This document shows positions 34,557 to 46,666 of a stretch of 64,000 bases of DNA, piece by piece; position 1 is the stretch's first letter, and every line of letters starts with the position of its first letter. Below the pieces are notes generated by a model, which was given only the letters and a program-made list of their open reading frames with translations, searched no databases and was not told the DNA's origin. The position numbers and the translations under genes were made by a program. Source of the DNA: Symsagittifera roscoffensis. Taxonomy: Eukaryota; Xenacoelomorpha; Acoela; Convolutidae. Where the stretch lies: positions 33,293,679-33,357,678 of the forward strand of contig NC_087065.1 in NCBI RefSeq assembly GCF_963678635.1, read 5' to 3'.

Positions 34557-35222
34557 AATTTTCCGTGTCAGCCAAGGGTTAAGTGCAGATAGTTTTAAAG
34601 TAGGTAGGTCGGATCATTTACTCTCGATCTTAAGCAAAAATTTTACTGAGTTCTGATGGAAGTGTTCTCCAAATTGGACATTCAAAACAGGCAATTCTAG
34701 AGAGTAAAATCCTAAATTTGCACTCAGTTTTGTCCACTTGTGTAGTTATACAGAGCTGCGCTCCATAAGTAAAAAATTCTTTAAAAGTAGTTTTATCATT
34801 ATTAGTGCTGAGTACACAGGCAGCGTTCGCAACCTATTTTAATAAAAAGTGTCACCATTTGAATTTGGTTGAATTTCATGAAAAACGTGAGAGCTACCTG
34901 CAGAATAACAAACAAAAGAATGAAATAGATAGTAATATGAGTCTGTATCTTGCAAAATGTCACAATTTTGTCTTCTATTTGTCTTCTCATTAACACAAAA
35001 TCTGCGCAATGGACCTCAAACTTATGCAACTTGACACATAAAAAGTTTTCAAAACTTTGTGTTCATAAACATTTTCTTGGAGTGCCAAAATTGTGCAAAA
35101 TATTTCAATGCCAACGTAGAATTCTATCGAGTAAAAAAAAGTAGCCTAATTGCTGTGATAAACTTATTAAATGGCTTCCGGTTGTGATGAAATGAGGACG
35201 ACCAGATCACCATCCGAGATTT

Positions 35223-37013
35223 TTGATTCACAACACCAACAATGCGGCCGCGCGTGTACTCTGCCATCCATCAGGCACCGTAAACTGTGTACAATGCGGT
35301 AAATGTGATGTCTGGAAACACTCACTCTGTGCCGGAGTTGATCCCCTTAACGCTGACGTTATAAACTCTTCGTGCGAGTCTTGTCAGAATCAGAGAAAAC
35401 AAAGTCCGTTTAATCAGCACGCTGGCTAACGGTAAAACTCGTGTACATGTTCCTCAATTGAAGCGCTGTGCAGCCTCGGGGACAGCATTTTTTTGCCGTC
35501 ATCCGACACTGAACGAGGAGACTTCACTCATTTTGAAGCAGCTGAATTTGCCAAGTTTGTGAGTGATTCGAGGAAGAAACTTCTGAAGTTCATACCCAAA
35601 GGAGCAAGAATTTGCGTTGCAACAACGATTTTCTTGATGCCATCACTAATGAGCCTGACAATAAGAACAAGTGGGATAAACTCTTTGCTTTTGTCGATGC
35701 TTCGCTTCTCCTACTGACAAAACCAACGCACTCTCACTCAATGGTCTCGAAAGCGTGTTGGTGGGTTTGATGCTGGAGAGTTGTTTTATGGCGAGGACTC
35801 AGGCAACATGCAACGCGAAAAGCAAGAAACCTATACAGCTCAAATCAGTAAACAAATCTGCAACAAAATCAATGAACGTGATATCAGTGGAGCAGTCATG
35901 ATCGCTTCGCCAAACGCTACTTTTATGCCAACCAATCCAGAAACTCTTGAGGTCTTTCGTCTGAAACATCCTAGAAGAGGTTAACTCTTGAGCTACTACG
36001 ACGTGTACAGTGAGACTCTGGCCGTTGCCGAGAAACTTGTTTGAGACACCATTTTTAATTTTGCACCGGGAAGTGCAGCCGGACCATCTTGTTTCAGTCC
36101 ACCTCAATCTAGTTTCAGATCATCCATCTCAATGATAGTGTCATGGATGATTTGCTCGACTCCGCTTTGACACTTTGTACTAAACAAACGAATGGTTATC
36201 CAACAACAATCACTTCGAGAAAACAAGCCAATTGGATGCTATCAAATCAAAAACTATTCAAAAAAAATTTGAGAGCAGATGAATGAATCATTATTCGGTT
36301 GAATGGCTGCGTGTTTCTGGTTTCAGGAGATTGGTTACACGCATTGCAATCGGACTTCCTTCAACTTTGTCTGTCCAATAATGATTTCAGGACAGCTTGC
36401 ATTCATCGACTTTGATCTATAGTCAGCAGCGCCTTTCACTGTGTTTGAAATTTGATTCGCCATCTTTACTCGCAACACCCTCTTATCTGCAATAAAATGA
36501 AGTCTCGGTGACACGCTTTTTCTATGGCTGGTATACCTTCCACACTTGAGCCAGTAGGTCTTCTCCGAAGCGATGGTCGTAGGCTGGACGGAATCAGCAT
36601 CACGCTACAAATCAGAGGTAAATCGCTCACAATGGACTATACGATTTCGAACAGGTTGACAGCCTCAAATTCGAGACTGGCAGGATTTGAAAGCGCAACC
36701 GTCGCAGATGAGGCAAAAAAACAAGAAAAGGAATCATTACCAAGACCTTCCGAACTTAGCAAGCTTTCAATCTGTAGCCGTTGAAAGTCTAGAAGGATTA
36801 GGGAAATCCAGTTATGTGTTTCTCAAGGCTGTGCTAAAGAGAGTCAATGAAAAGAACGTTGCAAAAAGAGCCACGATGTTTCTCAGACTACGGCTAGATT
36901 TTCTTTCGACGTGGAAACGCAGCTTGCGTTTTGGAGGCAATAAACAGTTCAAAACAAACACATCATTTCTACCCATTCAAACTTTGTTGTTTTCTGTTGT
37001 TCTGGTTCTTTGA
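35223..37013 (+). pseudogene. Element A copy 4
   Basis: Collinear with copy 3: PHD-like block 35223-35429 (Asp to Asn change relative to copies 1 and 3), ISGAV block 35781-35984, RT core absent, nuclease-like block 36524-36784 with the A7 tract, tail 36687-37013. Confidence 0.77.
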
Positions 37014-37208
37014 ATTCGATCTTTATAAACCAGAAATTCATCACTTTTTTTAACTTCTACTTTTTTTCACAACTATCCCTCTTCAATTGATCTCATCAAC
37101 CCACTTCCATAATTGTCACTAAAATCATCGCTACCTCAAACAATCAGACCAACAAAAAGCTGGTCATAATGAACTTCAACGTTTTTCATTTCGTCAACTC
37201 GGCCCTTA

Positions 37209-40164
37209 ATGTCTTTCATAATGGACTTATTATTTCCCTATTTTTCAATTTTGGTAGATCTAAGTTCTGTAAAGATTGCATCAGTTTCTGAAATTTTAAT
37301 CATCTTGATGCACCGCTATCATGTCACAAGCCTTCTTTCCCTCCTCATTGGAATCAAATTCCATCGTTCCAGTTGCAATAATCATCTAAAAGGTGGTGGT
37401 GTATGGTGTTACGCTTGTGCGTCTCACAAGCACATGAAGTGCAGTGGACTGACAACTAAAAAAGAACACTCGAAAAATTTCGCAGCTAGATCTCGTGAAA
37501 TTCTGGATAAACATATGCGACTCTAAAGCAACCACCTTGACAAAAACTCACAATATAATTGTTTACTGGAAACCATTTTCTTCATTATCAACTAGAACAA
37601 GAAAAGTTTCAAAGTTGTTAAAAAGATGAGTATACTCATGTCAAACGATGAGTACTTTCTTTTGAAAACACTCTTGTAGAAATTACTGAGAAAAATAGCT
37701 CGACCGCAATGAAAGCTATTATGGTGTTGCAACATCTCATTATAGCTAGAACTAAAAACGGTCATGATGGATCATTGACAAAAATCATTGCTAGGAGTAT
37801 CAATTGGATCAATTGCGATTTTGATTCATTTTTCGAAGAAGCGAGTGCCCTTCATGAAAGATTACCTAACTCTAAACAGGTCGTGAAACCAGATAAGTGC
37901 AAACAGTTTGATAAGCTGATGACCACAGGAAAATTTCGAACGCCCTTCAAAGTCTGAGTGATGATTCAAAAGGTGGAAGTGAAACCATTGACTACAAGAT
38001 AGATAGCAAATCTGTTCTGTAATTTTTCCAGGAGAAACCCCCAGCCTCAAGTATTGTCACTCCCTCCTGTATTTGCTCAGATGATGAAAAAAAACTACTA
38101 CAGTTTCCGCAAATACAAATGCCCGGACTATTAGACGCTCAACCATCAAATCTCATGGAAGTCATGGCCTTTTCGGCCTTGACGCAAATGATTGGCGTGG
38201 ATTTTACTTTTTCCCAAACTTTATCGAATGATCTCTGAAAGTCATTGAGCAAACTCTCATTCAGGATTGCTACAGAACAGCCATCATTTCTGGAACCTTA
38301 CAACTCTTCTCGGCTTATCGCTCTCCATATAAAATTTTTAGAGAGAAACCTTTTCTAGCGTTTTTAGAGAGGTAATTAGAAAAATCATAGGAAAATCTAT
38401 TGTAGAGGTAATAAAACCAGATTCGATACTTTTAGGAGGGAATACATAGTTATTTCTGGGACAAAAATGCGGAATTGAGCATGCCATTCACTCACTAAGA
38501 TAAAATTAATCGAGAGGCGAAACTCATGGTTTGTTGCTTTTTAACGCAAAAGATGCGTTCAATTGTCTCAATCGAAAAGCAGCTCTAGCAAACAACATAA
38601 ACCAGTCTCCTTCCCTTTCAAATACCCTAAGAAATTCTTGTACAACTCCATCGAAGTTCTAAATTAACAAAAAGAAAGTTATATCACAAGAAATTTCAAC
38701 CAAAGGTGATCAATTTGTTATGGCCATGTATCGTGTCGCTATGAACCAATTAATGAAAATTACCTCGCGCGAAAACCTTTTTCAACCATGTTTTGCAAAT
38801 GACGGCAATTGTACAGGTAGTATAGAGGATTTAAAACAACTTCATGACGATTTAAAAGAGCATGGACGAGCTTTCAGTTACCATTTAACGAAGTGCCACT
38901 TGATAGTACAACCTGATTTTTTAATCACAGCGAAAGAATTATGCAAAATTAAAGAGTCAAAATTGTCCTCGGATCTGTTATTGTCGATGATTTGTCTTGT
39001 AAGCATTTTGAGCTTGACAAAACCGCAAAACTCGTTGAACTGCTTAAGAAATTTGAAAAAAAAGTGCAAACATTTCTCCTCAAAATGTTTGCAATTCCCT
39101 TACTAAGGCTGTATAACAGAAATTAGGTTTCATTGCTCGAACATTACCCCGCGCATTTCAATTTTTTTTAGGACACTGAGAAAATCTTTGTGAAGAAACT
39201 CACGCCAGCTTTCGTTAAAAACACATCGTATAATGAAAAATTCCGCAGGTGATTCTCTCTCCTATATGAGATATGGAGGTTTGAACCTGACTTTGCCAGG
39301 AGATCGAACAAACGATTATTCTAGTTTCATTAAAAATTCCACTTCTTTTGGTGAAATTGAAATCACAGATATTGACCAGCAACAGGAGTTTTTTGCAACC
39401 ACTATTAGAAAAGAAAACAAAGAACAACAAAGAGTACTTTGTCAGAAATTGAAAATTACTAAACGATTTTAGCATAAAAAGAAGGATGATTGATTCAGCT
39501 GGCTCAACGCATTACCGCTGAAGCTATACAAAAACTTTTTAACAAAAGCAGATTTTAGAGACGAATTTGAACTAATATATGGATGAGAAACAAGTAAGCT
39601 TCGGCAGAAATGCACGTGCGGTAAAATTTTTACTGTCAGTCATGCTTTACATTGCTCCAAAGGTGGATATTCTCACGTAAATTATAATGAAATACGAGAC
39701 ATTTTTGATGAATTAATCAACAAAGTGTGCTACGATGTCAAAATTGAGCCCCATCTTTAACCGCTTAAAGGCGAAATCATTACTTGCAATCAAGTAGCAT
39801 TGATGGCAAAGCAAGATTAATTATTAGAGTCAATCAGTTATGGGAATCTCGGGTGGAAAAAACAAACTTCGACTTGATAGTTTTCAAATCACACGACAAG
39901 ACATGCTCACGAAAAATTGAACAAGCTTACAAACAGCATGAACACTCCAAGAAGCTGAAATACGAGCAAGGGATTGTTGATGTCGAACATACTTGCCCTA
40001 ATCCTCATATTTTGGCCTGCACAGCAGGAGCAAGACTAGCTGACAAAACTAGCCAAAAAAGTCACCAATTACGTCGTCACGAAATTAAGTTTTGTACTTT
40101 TACACAGCTCCGTCTTCTGCATATTCGGATCGCCTTTGCTCCGAAAAATTGCGTCGCTTGTTGA
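37209..40164 (+). pseudogene. Element B copy 5
   Basis: Same order as copy 3: zinc region 37209-37526, pre-RT 37709-37957, RT around 38700-39106, YGGLNLTLP block 39233-39472, nuclease-like end 39784-40164. Copy-specific differences include Met to Ile in the RT (near 38949) and Leu to Arg near the C-terminus (near 40075). All shared inactivating lesions are present. Confidence 0.82.
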
Positions 40165-40290
40165 TTCATCGCCAGATACCATTGTTGAGGAAAGGAGGTT
40201 TATTTGTTGAACCATTTTAATGAAAGCAGTTTGCTTTGGTCTATAAGTCTTTGTTTTATTTGATGCAGCTTTTTAAGGCTTAGATTTTAA

Positions 40291-40572
40291 TTAAATTGTT
40301 TTTTTTTTATTAAGAAAACTACCTTCACTCATTTCCTCGGTAAACTGTTTCAAGTTCTTAGAAAGCTTATTTAGAAAAAACTCAGTGCTAGGGCCCGCGG
40401 CATCCTGAACTTCAAAAACTATTGGCCCCAAAACAATTTCGTCACTAATTAAGTCTCTATATTCGTCAGACTTGCGATCTTCAGCCTCGGTCCCCGCTGT
40501 TCCGGGATCACAAATCGAGTCTGCGTGAACCACCGTTTCATCCAAAGGAGCTGTCTTCCAACAGCCATGCAA
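40291..40572 (-). CDS. Unrecognised acidic frame, copy 5 (altered C-terminus)
   Basis: The T tract at the 3' end is longer by one, so the last residues change and the frame ends one residue earlier. It also carries Asp to His in addition to the Ile change of copy 4. Such casual changes suggest no selection on the end of the protein. Confidence 0.28.
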   Translation of the reverse strand: MHGCWKTAPLDETVVHADSICDPGTAGTEAEDRKSDEYRDLISDEIVLGPIVFEVQDAAGPSTEFFLNKLSKNLKQFTEEMSEGSFLNKKKTI

Positions 40573-41844
40573 GCGTCAAACCGGTCGTTTCTGGTCGTTT
40601 CTGATATGTCCCGTGCAGGTGTCGTAGCTCTAACACAGAAAAAAGATGAGTGCAGGCGATTGTTTGAGTTATAAGAGCTTTCAAATTTGAAAGTCCAGAG
40701 AATTTCCTTGTACTTTTCAAGCAAGATAGGCCATGCGGTAGTACAACACGTTTTTCACTGCTAGTGTCCGTGCAACTGCTAAGTTGGATGAACCAAAATT
40801 AAGTTTCAATAGATCAATTAGTTTTCTATTTAAACCATTTTAAAGAAGTCACATTAACTTATCAAAATTAGATTTGAACTATAATTTTTTTTTGTTAGAT
40901 TAAGTAATTATTGAGTAATTGTCAACTGCTTTCGGAAGATTCCATTTCTTTCTGATTCCCCCGTTCTTCCTTGTTTAACTCTTTAATATCGCTAGTTTTA
41001 CTTGTAGTCTTGAAACTTCTATACCTCGAAAATGTACTAGTTGACAAGTTGTTTGTCTTAGTGTCAAAATAGTTAATTAAGGGTGTCAGTTCTCATACAT
41101 CATAAATTCTCAAATAAGTTCAATTCTCAACCAGAATTTTTCCTCAGAAACACTTGGAATTGCCTACACTCTTTCCCTGTTTAAAAAAAGAATATTTTTG
41201 CTCACGGCTCAACTGCATTATAATTTACAGCATGGTTGGTTGGTAACTAATCAAATTGGCAACCATGCGTGAATAGCACCTCAGTTATGTCTGATATATC
41301 TGTATTTACAATTATATTGATTTACAAATGTCCATCTGGCTAATCAAAAAGTCTTTGGCAGCCTCTAAACTTCTTTTTTTGTACAATTTTATTGCTTTTT
41401 TTTTGTCTCCAAGTTGGTTTTTTGTTTTTACCAGCATCTTGAAAAACACTTCTCTTTATCCCTTATCTGAATGGCCGAGTAAAAAACAGGATTACAAAAT
41501 GCCTTGCTACCGTCTGGCACTAGTTCAGGTAACAACGACATGTCGTAGAAACTTGGAGGCACCGAGATGGCTCTCAGTTTTAAGCAAATGCAACCGCTTC
41601 CAGAGATTGTCCTTAGCTAAGCTCTCACATTTCAGCTTTTTCAGCTCCCTCTGGTTCTCAGAGTACTTTTTCTTCTCCAGAGGTTTGTTTTTCACTTTTG
41701 TAAACATTCAAGCATATCTCCATCCATCGAAGGATCCCTCCATTGAAATTGTATTGTATCATTTATTTTACCGATCTCATCTGTAGACCTTTCTAACAGT
41801 TCTCCGAGTTGTACACTGGTTACTCCAGCTTCTTGCTGTTGTCA

Positions 41845-43621
41845 AGATAGATTATGCTGCAAGGATGCTGCCCCTCTAGATCAGATCACTGAGCATTCTT
41901 CTTCTCTTAGCTCGTCTCAAATATGATAAAATCGAAATCCTTTCTTACTTCGAGATTAGTTTTTTTTCATCGCAATTTATTCTTTCTTTATCTTCGTCCT
42001 GTTACTTATTTCGAACAAACCTTTTGTCGCTTTTGGATCATAACGGTTATAACCCATTTTTAAAATTTCAATCCTTGTGCCTCGCCTTCTACGGTGTTTA
42101 AGGGACGTTAAGTCTAGCTTTCGAAGTCTTTCACCATAATTGCTTTTCCTCAAACCAGTATCCAGTCGTGTGAACGTTTGAACGAGCGCTTTATTGGAAC
42201 TTTTTTCAATAACTTTGTATGTTTCTTGAGTCGCGGATTCCAAACTTGATTGCAAATTCATGTTGAGGCCGTATGGATTGTTTGTAAATGTTCAAAAATA
42301 CAGCAATTTCCAAAAGACGCATCTTGATGAAACTCTTTTGGAAATTGCAAACATTAAATTAGCTGTTTTCACTCCCGTGAAAATATGTGCTTCGAACGAA
42401 AGCTTACTAAAGATGAAAATCACCATCTTTGTCTACCTCTTTTTTTTCATTTGAACGAGTGCTTTATTTGAACGTTAAATTTTTATGTTTCTTGAGTCGC
42501 GGATACCAAGCTTGATTGCAAATTCAAGCTGAGGCCGTATGGATCATTTGTACTTTTTCTAAAATACAGCAATTTCCAAAAGACGCATCTTGATGAAAGA
42601 TTTTTGGAAACTGCAAACATTCAATTAGTTGTTTTCACTCCCGTGAAAATATGTGCTTCGAACAAAAGTTTAATAAAGATGAAAATAACCATCTTTGTCT
42701 ACCTCTTTTCTCAAATCTTTTTCGTAGAGGCAAAAAATTTTCTTATAATTGTCAGCTTTTACCCATGCAATTGTCATCTAAACCCACTTGTCATCACTGA
42801 AAAACAAAATTTGTTTTTTTTTACCAGTTTCTCAGCATTTTAAGATCTTTTTGAGGGATATATCATTTCGCATTGTCAGCAAATAGGTCAAAATTTGATA
42901 CTTTTGAATCTGCCCTTGAGTTGATGTACATTGGAAATAATACTGGACCGAGAACAGAACCTTAGGGAATGGCACGATGGACATTTTTCTAACCTGATTT
43001 GCTATCCTTGCTTACCACTCTTTGTTGCCTTACAGTAAAGAACTCTTTTATCTTTTCCAATGTTTTTCCGATTACCCCACACTGCTGTAGAATACACAGG
43101 AGTCTTTTCTGTCATTCTAAATGAAACATTTTTTGAAATTTAGGTAGATCACGTCAACTTCTCTGTGACTATCCAGAGTCGCACTGAAGTCGCCAAGCAC
43201 CTTCAGAAGTTGATGATCTGCCAAGTAGGAACCCAAAATTTTTGCTTACATGAATTTAATTTTTTTTCAGATCATTCAATAAATGAGACTTGACGTTTTT
43301 CAAAAAAATTCACAGGCAATTGATGTAAGGCTTGCCAGTCTGTGGTTTTCTGCCATCGATTCCAATCTTTTTTTGAAAAGAGAAGCCAAGTGCGCCAGTT
43401 TTCATTCTCCGGGTAATTTACTATCGTTCAAAGATTTATTTTAAAGTTTTTGTCAAGGCATGGACTAATTTAAACCTTAATTTAAACAAGAGCTTCGGGT
43501 AGATTTCATCTGGTCCCATTGATTTTGAATTATTAATCTCAAAGTGTTTTCGGCCGTTTTTTTTCATTGATACTTGGACAAAAATCCTCGCTTCTGGAAG
43601 CTTTTTTCACCGAGGGTCTCA
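41845..43621 (-). pseudogene. CR1-like LINE, copy 5 (long form, cut by the array end)
   Basis: Collinear with copy 3, including the C-terminal block frame (42261-41977), the internal direct duplication and the GSVLGP/FADN block (about 42875-42975). The part 5' of the RT is missing because array homology ends at 43621. A small deletion removes bases near 43206 relative to copy 3. Confidence 0.83.
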
Positions 43622-44676
43622 TCTATAAAAACCGAAAAAAAATTTGAAAAAGTTTGTTAGGAGCTCAATTTTTTTGTCTCATTTGTTTCAATGTTCCATC
43701 TGCTTTAATTAATGCTGGTATTGCTTTTTCCAGCACTGTTTTTTGTCTCTCCTAGTTCCAATGTTTCTTTGGCTTACATTTTACTCATTTTGCTATTTTT
43801 TTCTCCCGCCCGATAGTCTCTTCTCCTGGCTGCTTCTACTCTTTTTTTAAATAGTTTTCATGAAAGACTTTTGGTCTAGCCCTACAAAACTTATTCCAAG
43901 CCGTCTTTTTTTAAATATTTTTTTAAGCCATTTTTGTGGTGTTGTTGGGCGGTGCAACTTTTATAAATCTGTCTCTAATTTTGACACTGGTATATACTTC
44001 GTTGTTAGTCGGTTTTTTTGTACCGCAGGTTTTTCCACAACATTAATGAAATTTAGTCATTAAAAAACTATTGATTGAACTTTTTCACATTTTAAGAAGT
44101 AGCAGAACTTTTCTTTGAGGAGAAAAAAGATCAACTGATACTCTATTGAGAGAAAATCATATGCAACTTAAATTTTTGAGTGAATTGAATTTTGATTTCA
44201 ATACGTACATTTTTATACTATGCAAACGTTTTTGCACTTCTTTGTCTATCTTCAGGTTCAAAAACCTCAGGAAAATCACAAAACGACCAAAAATTGTAAA
44301 CAGTATCTAACATATTATTCATGAGAAAAATCTACGAAACAGTTTTTCTGATTAAAACATCTATTATGCAATCAAATTTGATTTAACCGCCAATTTTCTT
44401 CTGAGTGTTTTTCATTTTTATCAAATTCCTAATTTCTTTTTGTTATTTGATCATTAAAGTTTTCAGTTTTTGTTAAACTAATATGACAATTTTTTTGAAA
44501 TATTAATTTTTTAGCCAAAAAATTTCAATTTTAGAACTACGTCTTAAATATTAGTTCGCTGCTTCGAAAGTAGTCGCATCTGTCGAGTCCTGGCTTCCAC
44601 TTCCTAGTTTGCACCGTTTCTAACGTTTTTAACTTATTATTGATATTGGCCTGGTCAATTATCTCCCAACTTAGCT
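43622..44676. other. AT-rich spacer right of array 1
   Basis: About 1 kb with long A and T runs. A plus frame at 43860-44063 and a lysine/arginine-rich stretch on the opposite strand are not recognisable. I see no array homology, element end or RNA gene. Confidence 0.5.
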
Positions 44677-46060
44677 TCAGAGCGCAAAACATCGCCCCCA
44701 ATATTTCAGATGTTTTCCGACAGGAGCATCTGCTTTTCGCTGCTCCTTATATCTAGTTATAAGATTCCTGACCATTTGCTCGACATAGATGAGCTTGCAC
44801 CCACTACATTCTATTTTGTACGTCACTTTGGATTTTAGCTCACTCCAAAAAACTAATCCTAACGACGGCAAATATCTTTTTATTTCCACGTCGAAAACAA
44901 AATGCGCGCGGCGGTGATATCTAGCACTTTTCTTACAAAACTCTTATTGTGGTTAACTGGATACTGAATAATCAGCATGGCTGGTACGTCCTTACAGCTA
45001 GTAGAAGACCTCTGATTGTCACCCCAGCTTCTGTTGTTTTTATTCCCTCTACGATCTTTTCGAAGGCGCGAGTTGTAACCTGAGACAATCAGTCTTGCAG
45101 ATACTGGCTGTCCGACTAAAGTTTACTATTGATTTCCATTGCCTTATCAAAACTTTACCGGTTAGACGTACTCCTGAAAACACGGTGAACAGTTACTTCA
45201 ATTACACTCTTTTTATACCGAAGAGCAACACAACTCCTAAACTTTAGTATGGTACCTGTATCCTGTTGGTTTTGATACCATCCACAGCTCACTCTTCTAT
45301 CCATGTCGATATTACTTTCTAAATCAAGGAATGCAGGGTTTCCCAATGCATTTAGTGTTTCAATAGTGAACTGTAATTGAGGATGAAGTATGCTGGCTAT
45401 TTGGAGCACTTTTTTAGAGTTGCTTTTGACCATTCTCATTTTATCATCCACATAGCGTATGAAAAGTTCCACACCTTGCAGTTCTGTCTCTTTCGCGGAC
45501 TCCAATAGCACTTTTCAAACTACCAGACCGTTTTAGCATAATTACGGTCGTTTGTATCTGATATCTCTTCATTTAACGTGATAATACTTCAAACATCCCT
45601 CATACTCTATTCGTTTGACCTGTATATAATTTTTTGTTACAATGAGGTACTTTTCTCCTCAGTTATTTGTGGTTGTAGTTATTTCAGGAATTTCCATTTT
45701 TATTGCATGATCAAACTCCTTGAGCCAAAAATTTGCTAAAGTACGACCAAAGAGGCGCCCATGGATCAGCCATCTTCTTAAGCAAACCAAATTTCATTGG
45801 GATTGAAATTCACCTGGCTGAGTAATCTTTCAGTATAGTAATAGTATTTTCAGTAACCGTTTTATGTTCTATCTTAGCTTTGCCGGTAATTTTTCTTGCT
45901 CATAAGAATTCTAACAGCTATATCAACTGCTTTTTTGAGTGGCGCATTCTTGTATAAGCATTTAACATCAATAGAAGATATATTATCATCAGGTTCCAAA
46001 TCAGTTACTTCTGGCATCCAATTTCTGATGTCCTTCTGGCATTCAACGAGTTTGTTTCAA
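44677..46060 (-). pseudogene. Degenerate Penelope-like element: RT plus GIY-YIG endonuclease
   Basis: On the minus strand the PLE blocks come in the right order. DDNISSIDVKCLYKNAPLKK (about 45990-45898) is RT motif A of PLEs. TLANFWLKEFDHAI in a shifted frame is the 'GSPLgp.lANl' block. The frame 45511-45155 has FIRYVDDKMRMVK (catalytic YVDD intact) and HPQLQFTIETL. The frame 44889-44677 has YKIECSGCKLIYVEQMVRNL, a GIY-YIG nuclease in which the YIG glycine is replaced by Glu, and GKHL near the end. Several frameshifts separate the blocks, so it is a dead copy. PLEs copy themselves through an RT related to telomerase and cut DNA with the GIY-YIG domain. Confidence 0.85.
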
Positions 46061-46204
46061 GCTTGGAGCCCTCGAGATCATCAGAAAATTTAGCTGTGGT
46101 CCTTTTCAGCTGGCGGGCTGTCCACCTATTGACTTTGATCTTTCTCAGAGATTTTCACCAATTAAGTGTCTTTTGTTCATGGCCAACAGTTGGTTTTTGA
46201 TATC

Positions 46205-46666
46205 TTTTTTCCGATTACCCCACACTGCTGTACAAAACACAGTAGTCTTTTGTGTATTACTCATTGAAAATATTTTTCGAAGTATAGGTAGTTCCAATCA
46301 ACTTCTCTGTGGCTATGCAGAGTCGCATTGAAGTCGCCAAGCACTTTCAATGTTGATCTTTCAGGTGAAAATTCAAACTGTTTGCTTCAACAAGGATTTC
46401 ATTTCTGTTCAGATGATCCATTAAATGAGACCTATAATGTCGTTTTCAAAAAAAAATGACAAACAATTGATAGATGACTCACTGTTCTGTGGTTTTCCGC
46501 CATCGATTTCTTTCCATTTTTAAAGCAGAAGCAAAGTGCACCAGTTTTCAATCTCCGTGTAATTTACTGTGGTTCCAAATTTTATTTAAAGGTTTCCTCA
46601 ATGCATGGACTTATTTAAGCCTTAACTTAAACAAAAGCTTCGGGTAGATTACATCTGGTCCCGGTG
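46205..46666 (-). pseudogene. Old, diverged copy of the same CR1-like LINE
   Basis: Recognisably the sequence of 23100-23570 but with many substitutions and small indels. It spans the point that is the deletion join in array copies 1 and 4, and it is continuous there, like copies 3 and 5. It includes the counterparts of VDVIYLNFKK and of the acatctggtcccg segment (GPDE block). It shows that the long form is ancestral. Confidence 0.8.

Larger units (their letters stand above)
28371..37708. repeat. Array 1, copy 4: short 9.34 kb form
   Basis: Standard unit with the LINE deletion join near 32504, identical in position to that of copy 1. Right-half variants, such as the A7 tract near 36714, match copy 3. 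Left-half variants, such as gaattaatc near 30373, match copy 5. Confidence 0.93.
1..43621. repeat. Tandem array 1: five copies of a 9.3-10.6 kb retroelement-rich unit
   Basis: The same ordered set of reading frames and spacers recurs in direct orientation, phased here at 7, 15597, 17752, 28371 and 37709. Spacings are 15590 (9340 once the inserted LTR element and its duplicated target are removed), 2155, 10619 and 9338 bases, and then a truncated copy. Aligned stretches differ only at scattered single bases and in homopolymer lengths. The array begins left of the window and ends abruptly at 43621. Every recognisable component is a retroelement, so this is an amplified block of transposon debris, not a gene cluster. 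Recent segmental tandem duplication is the natural reading. An assembly artefact is possible because copies are so similar, but copy-specific deletions and variants argue that at least several copies are real. Confidence 0.93.
37709..43621. repeat. Array 1, copy 5: truncated, long LINE form
   Basis: Collinear with copy 3 through the LINE, including the segment at 41845-43126. It stops matching after gagggtctca at 43621, where unrelated AT-rich sequence begins. The 3' half of the unit (element A and the next element B start) is absent, so this is the right-hand edge of the array. Confidence 0.92.

Noticed and set aside
41845-43126. The 1.28 kb segment in copies 3 and 5 as a separate insertion element
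   Set aside because: It lies inside the LINE RT with continuous block order, has no terminal repeats or target duplication, and an older LINE copy at 46205-46666 is continuous across the same point. It is a deletion in copies 1 and 4.
1-43621. Regularly repeated sequence considered as a CRISPR-like or satellite array
   Set aside because: The repeats are 9-10 kb segments with coding remnants, not short repeats with unique spacers, and the sequence is eukaryotic in character.
46060-46100. CTGATGA followed 19 bases later by GAAAC on the minus strand (possible hammerhead)
   Set aside because: The intervening bases do not pair as stem II, and the site is next to decayed PLE coding sequence.
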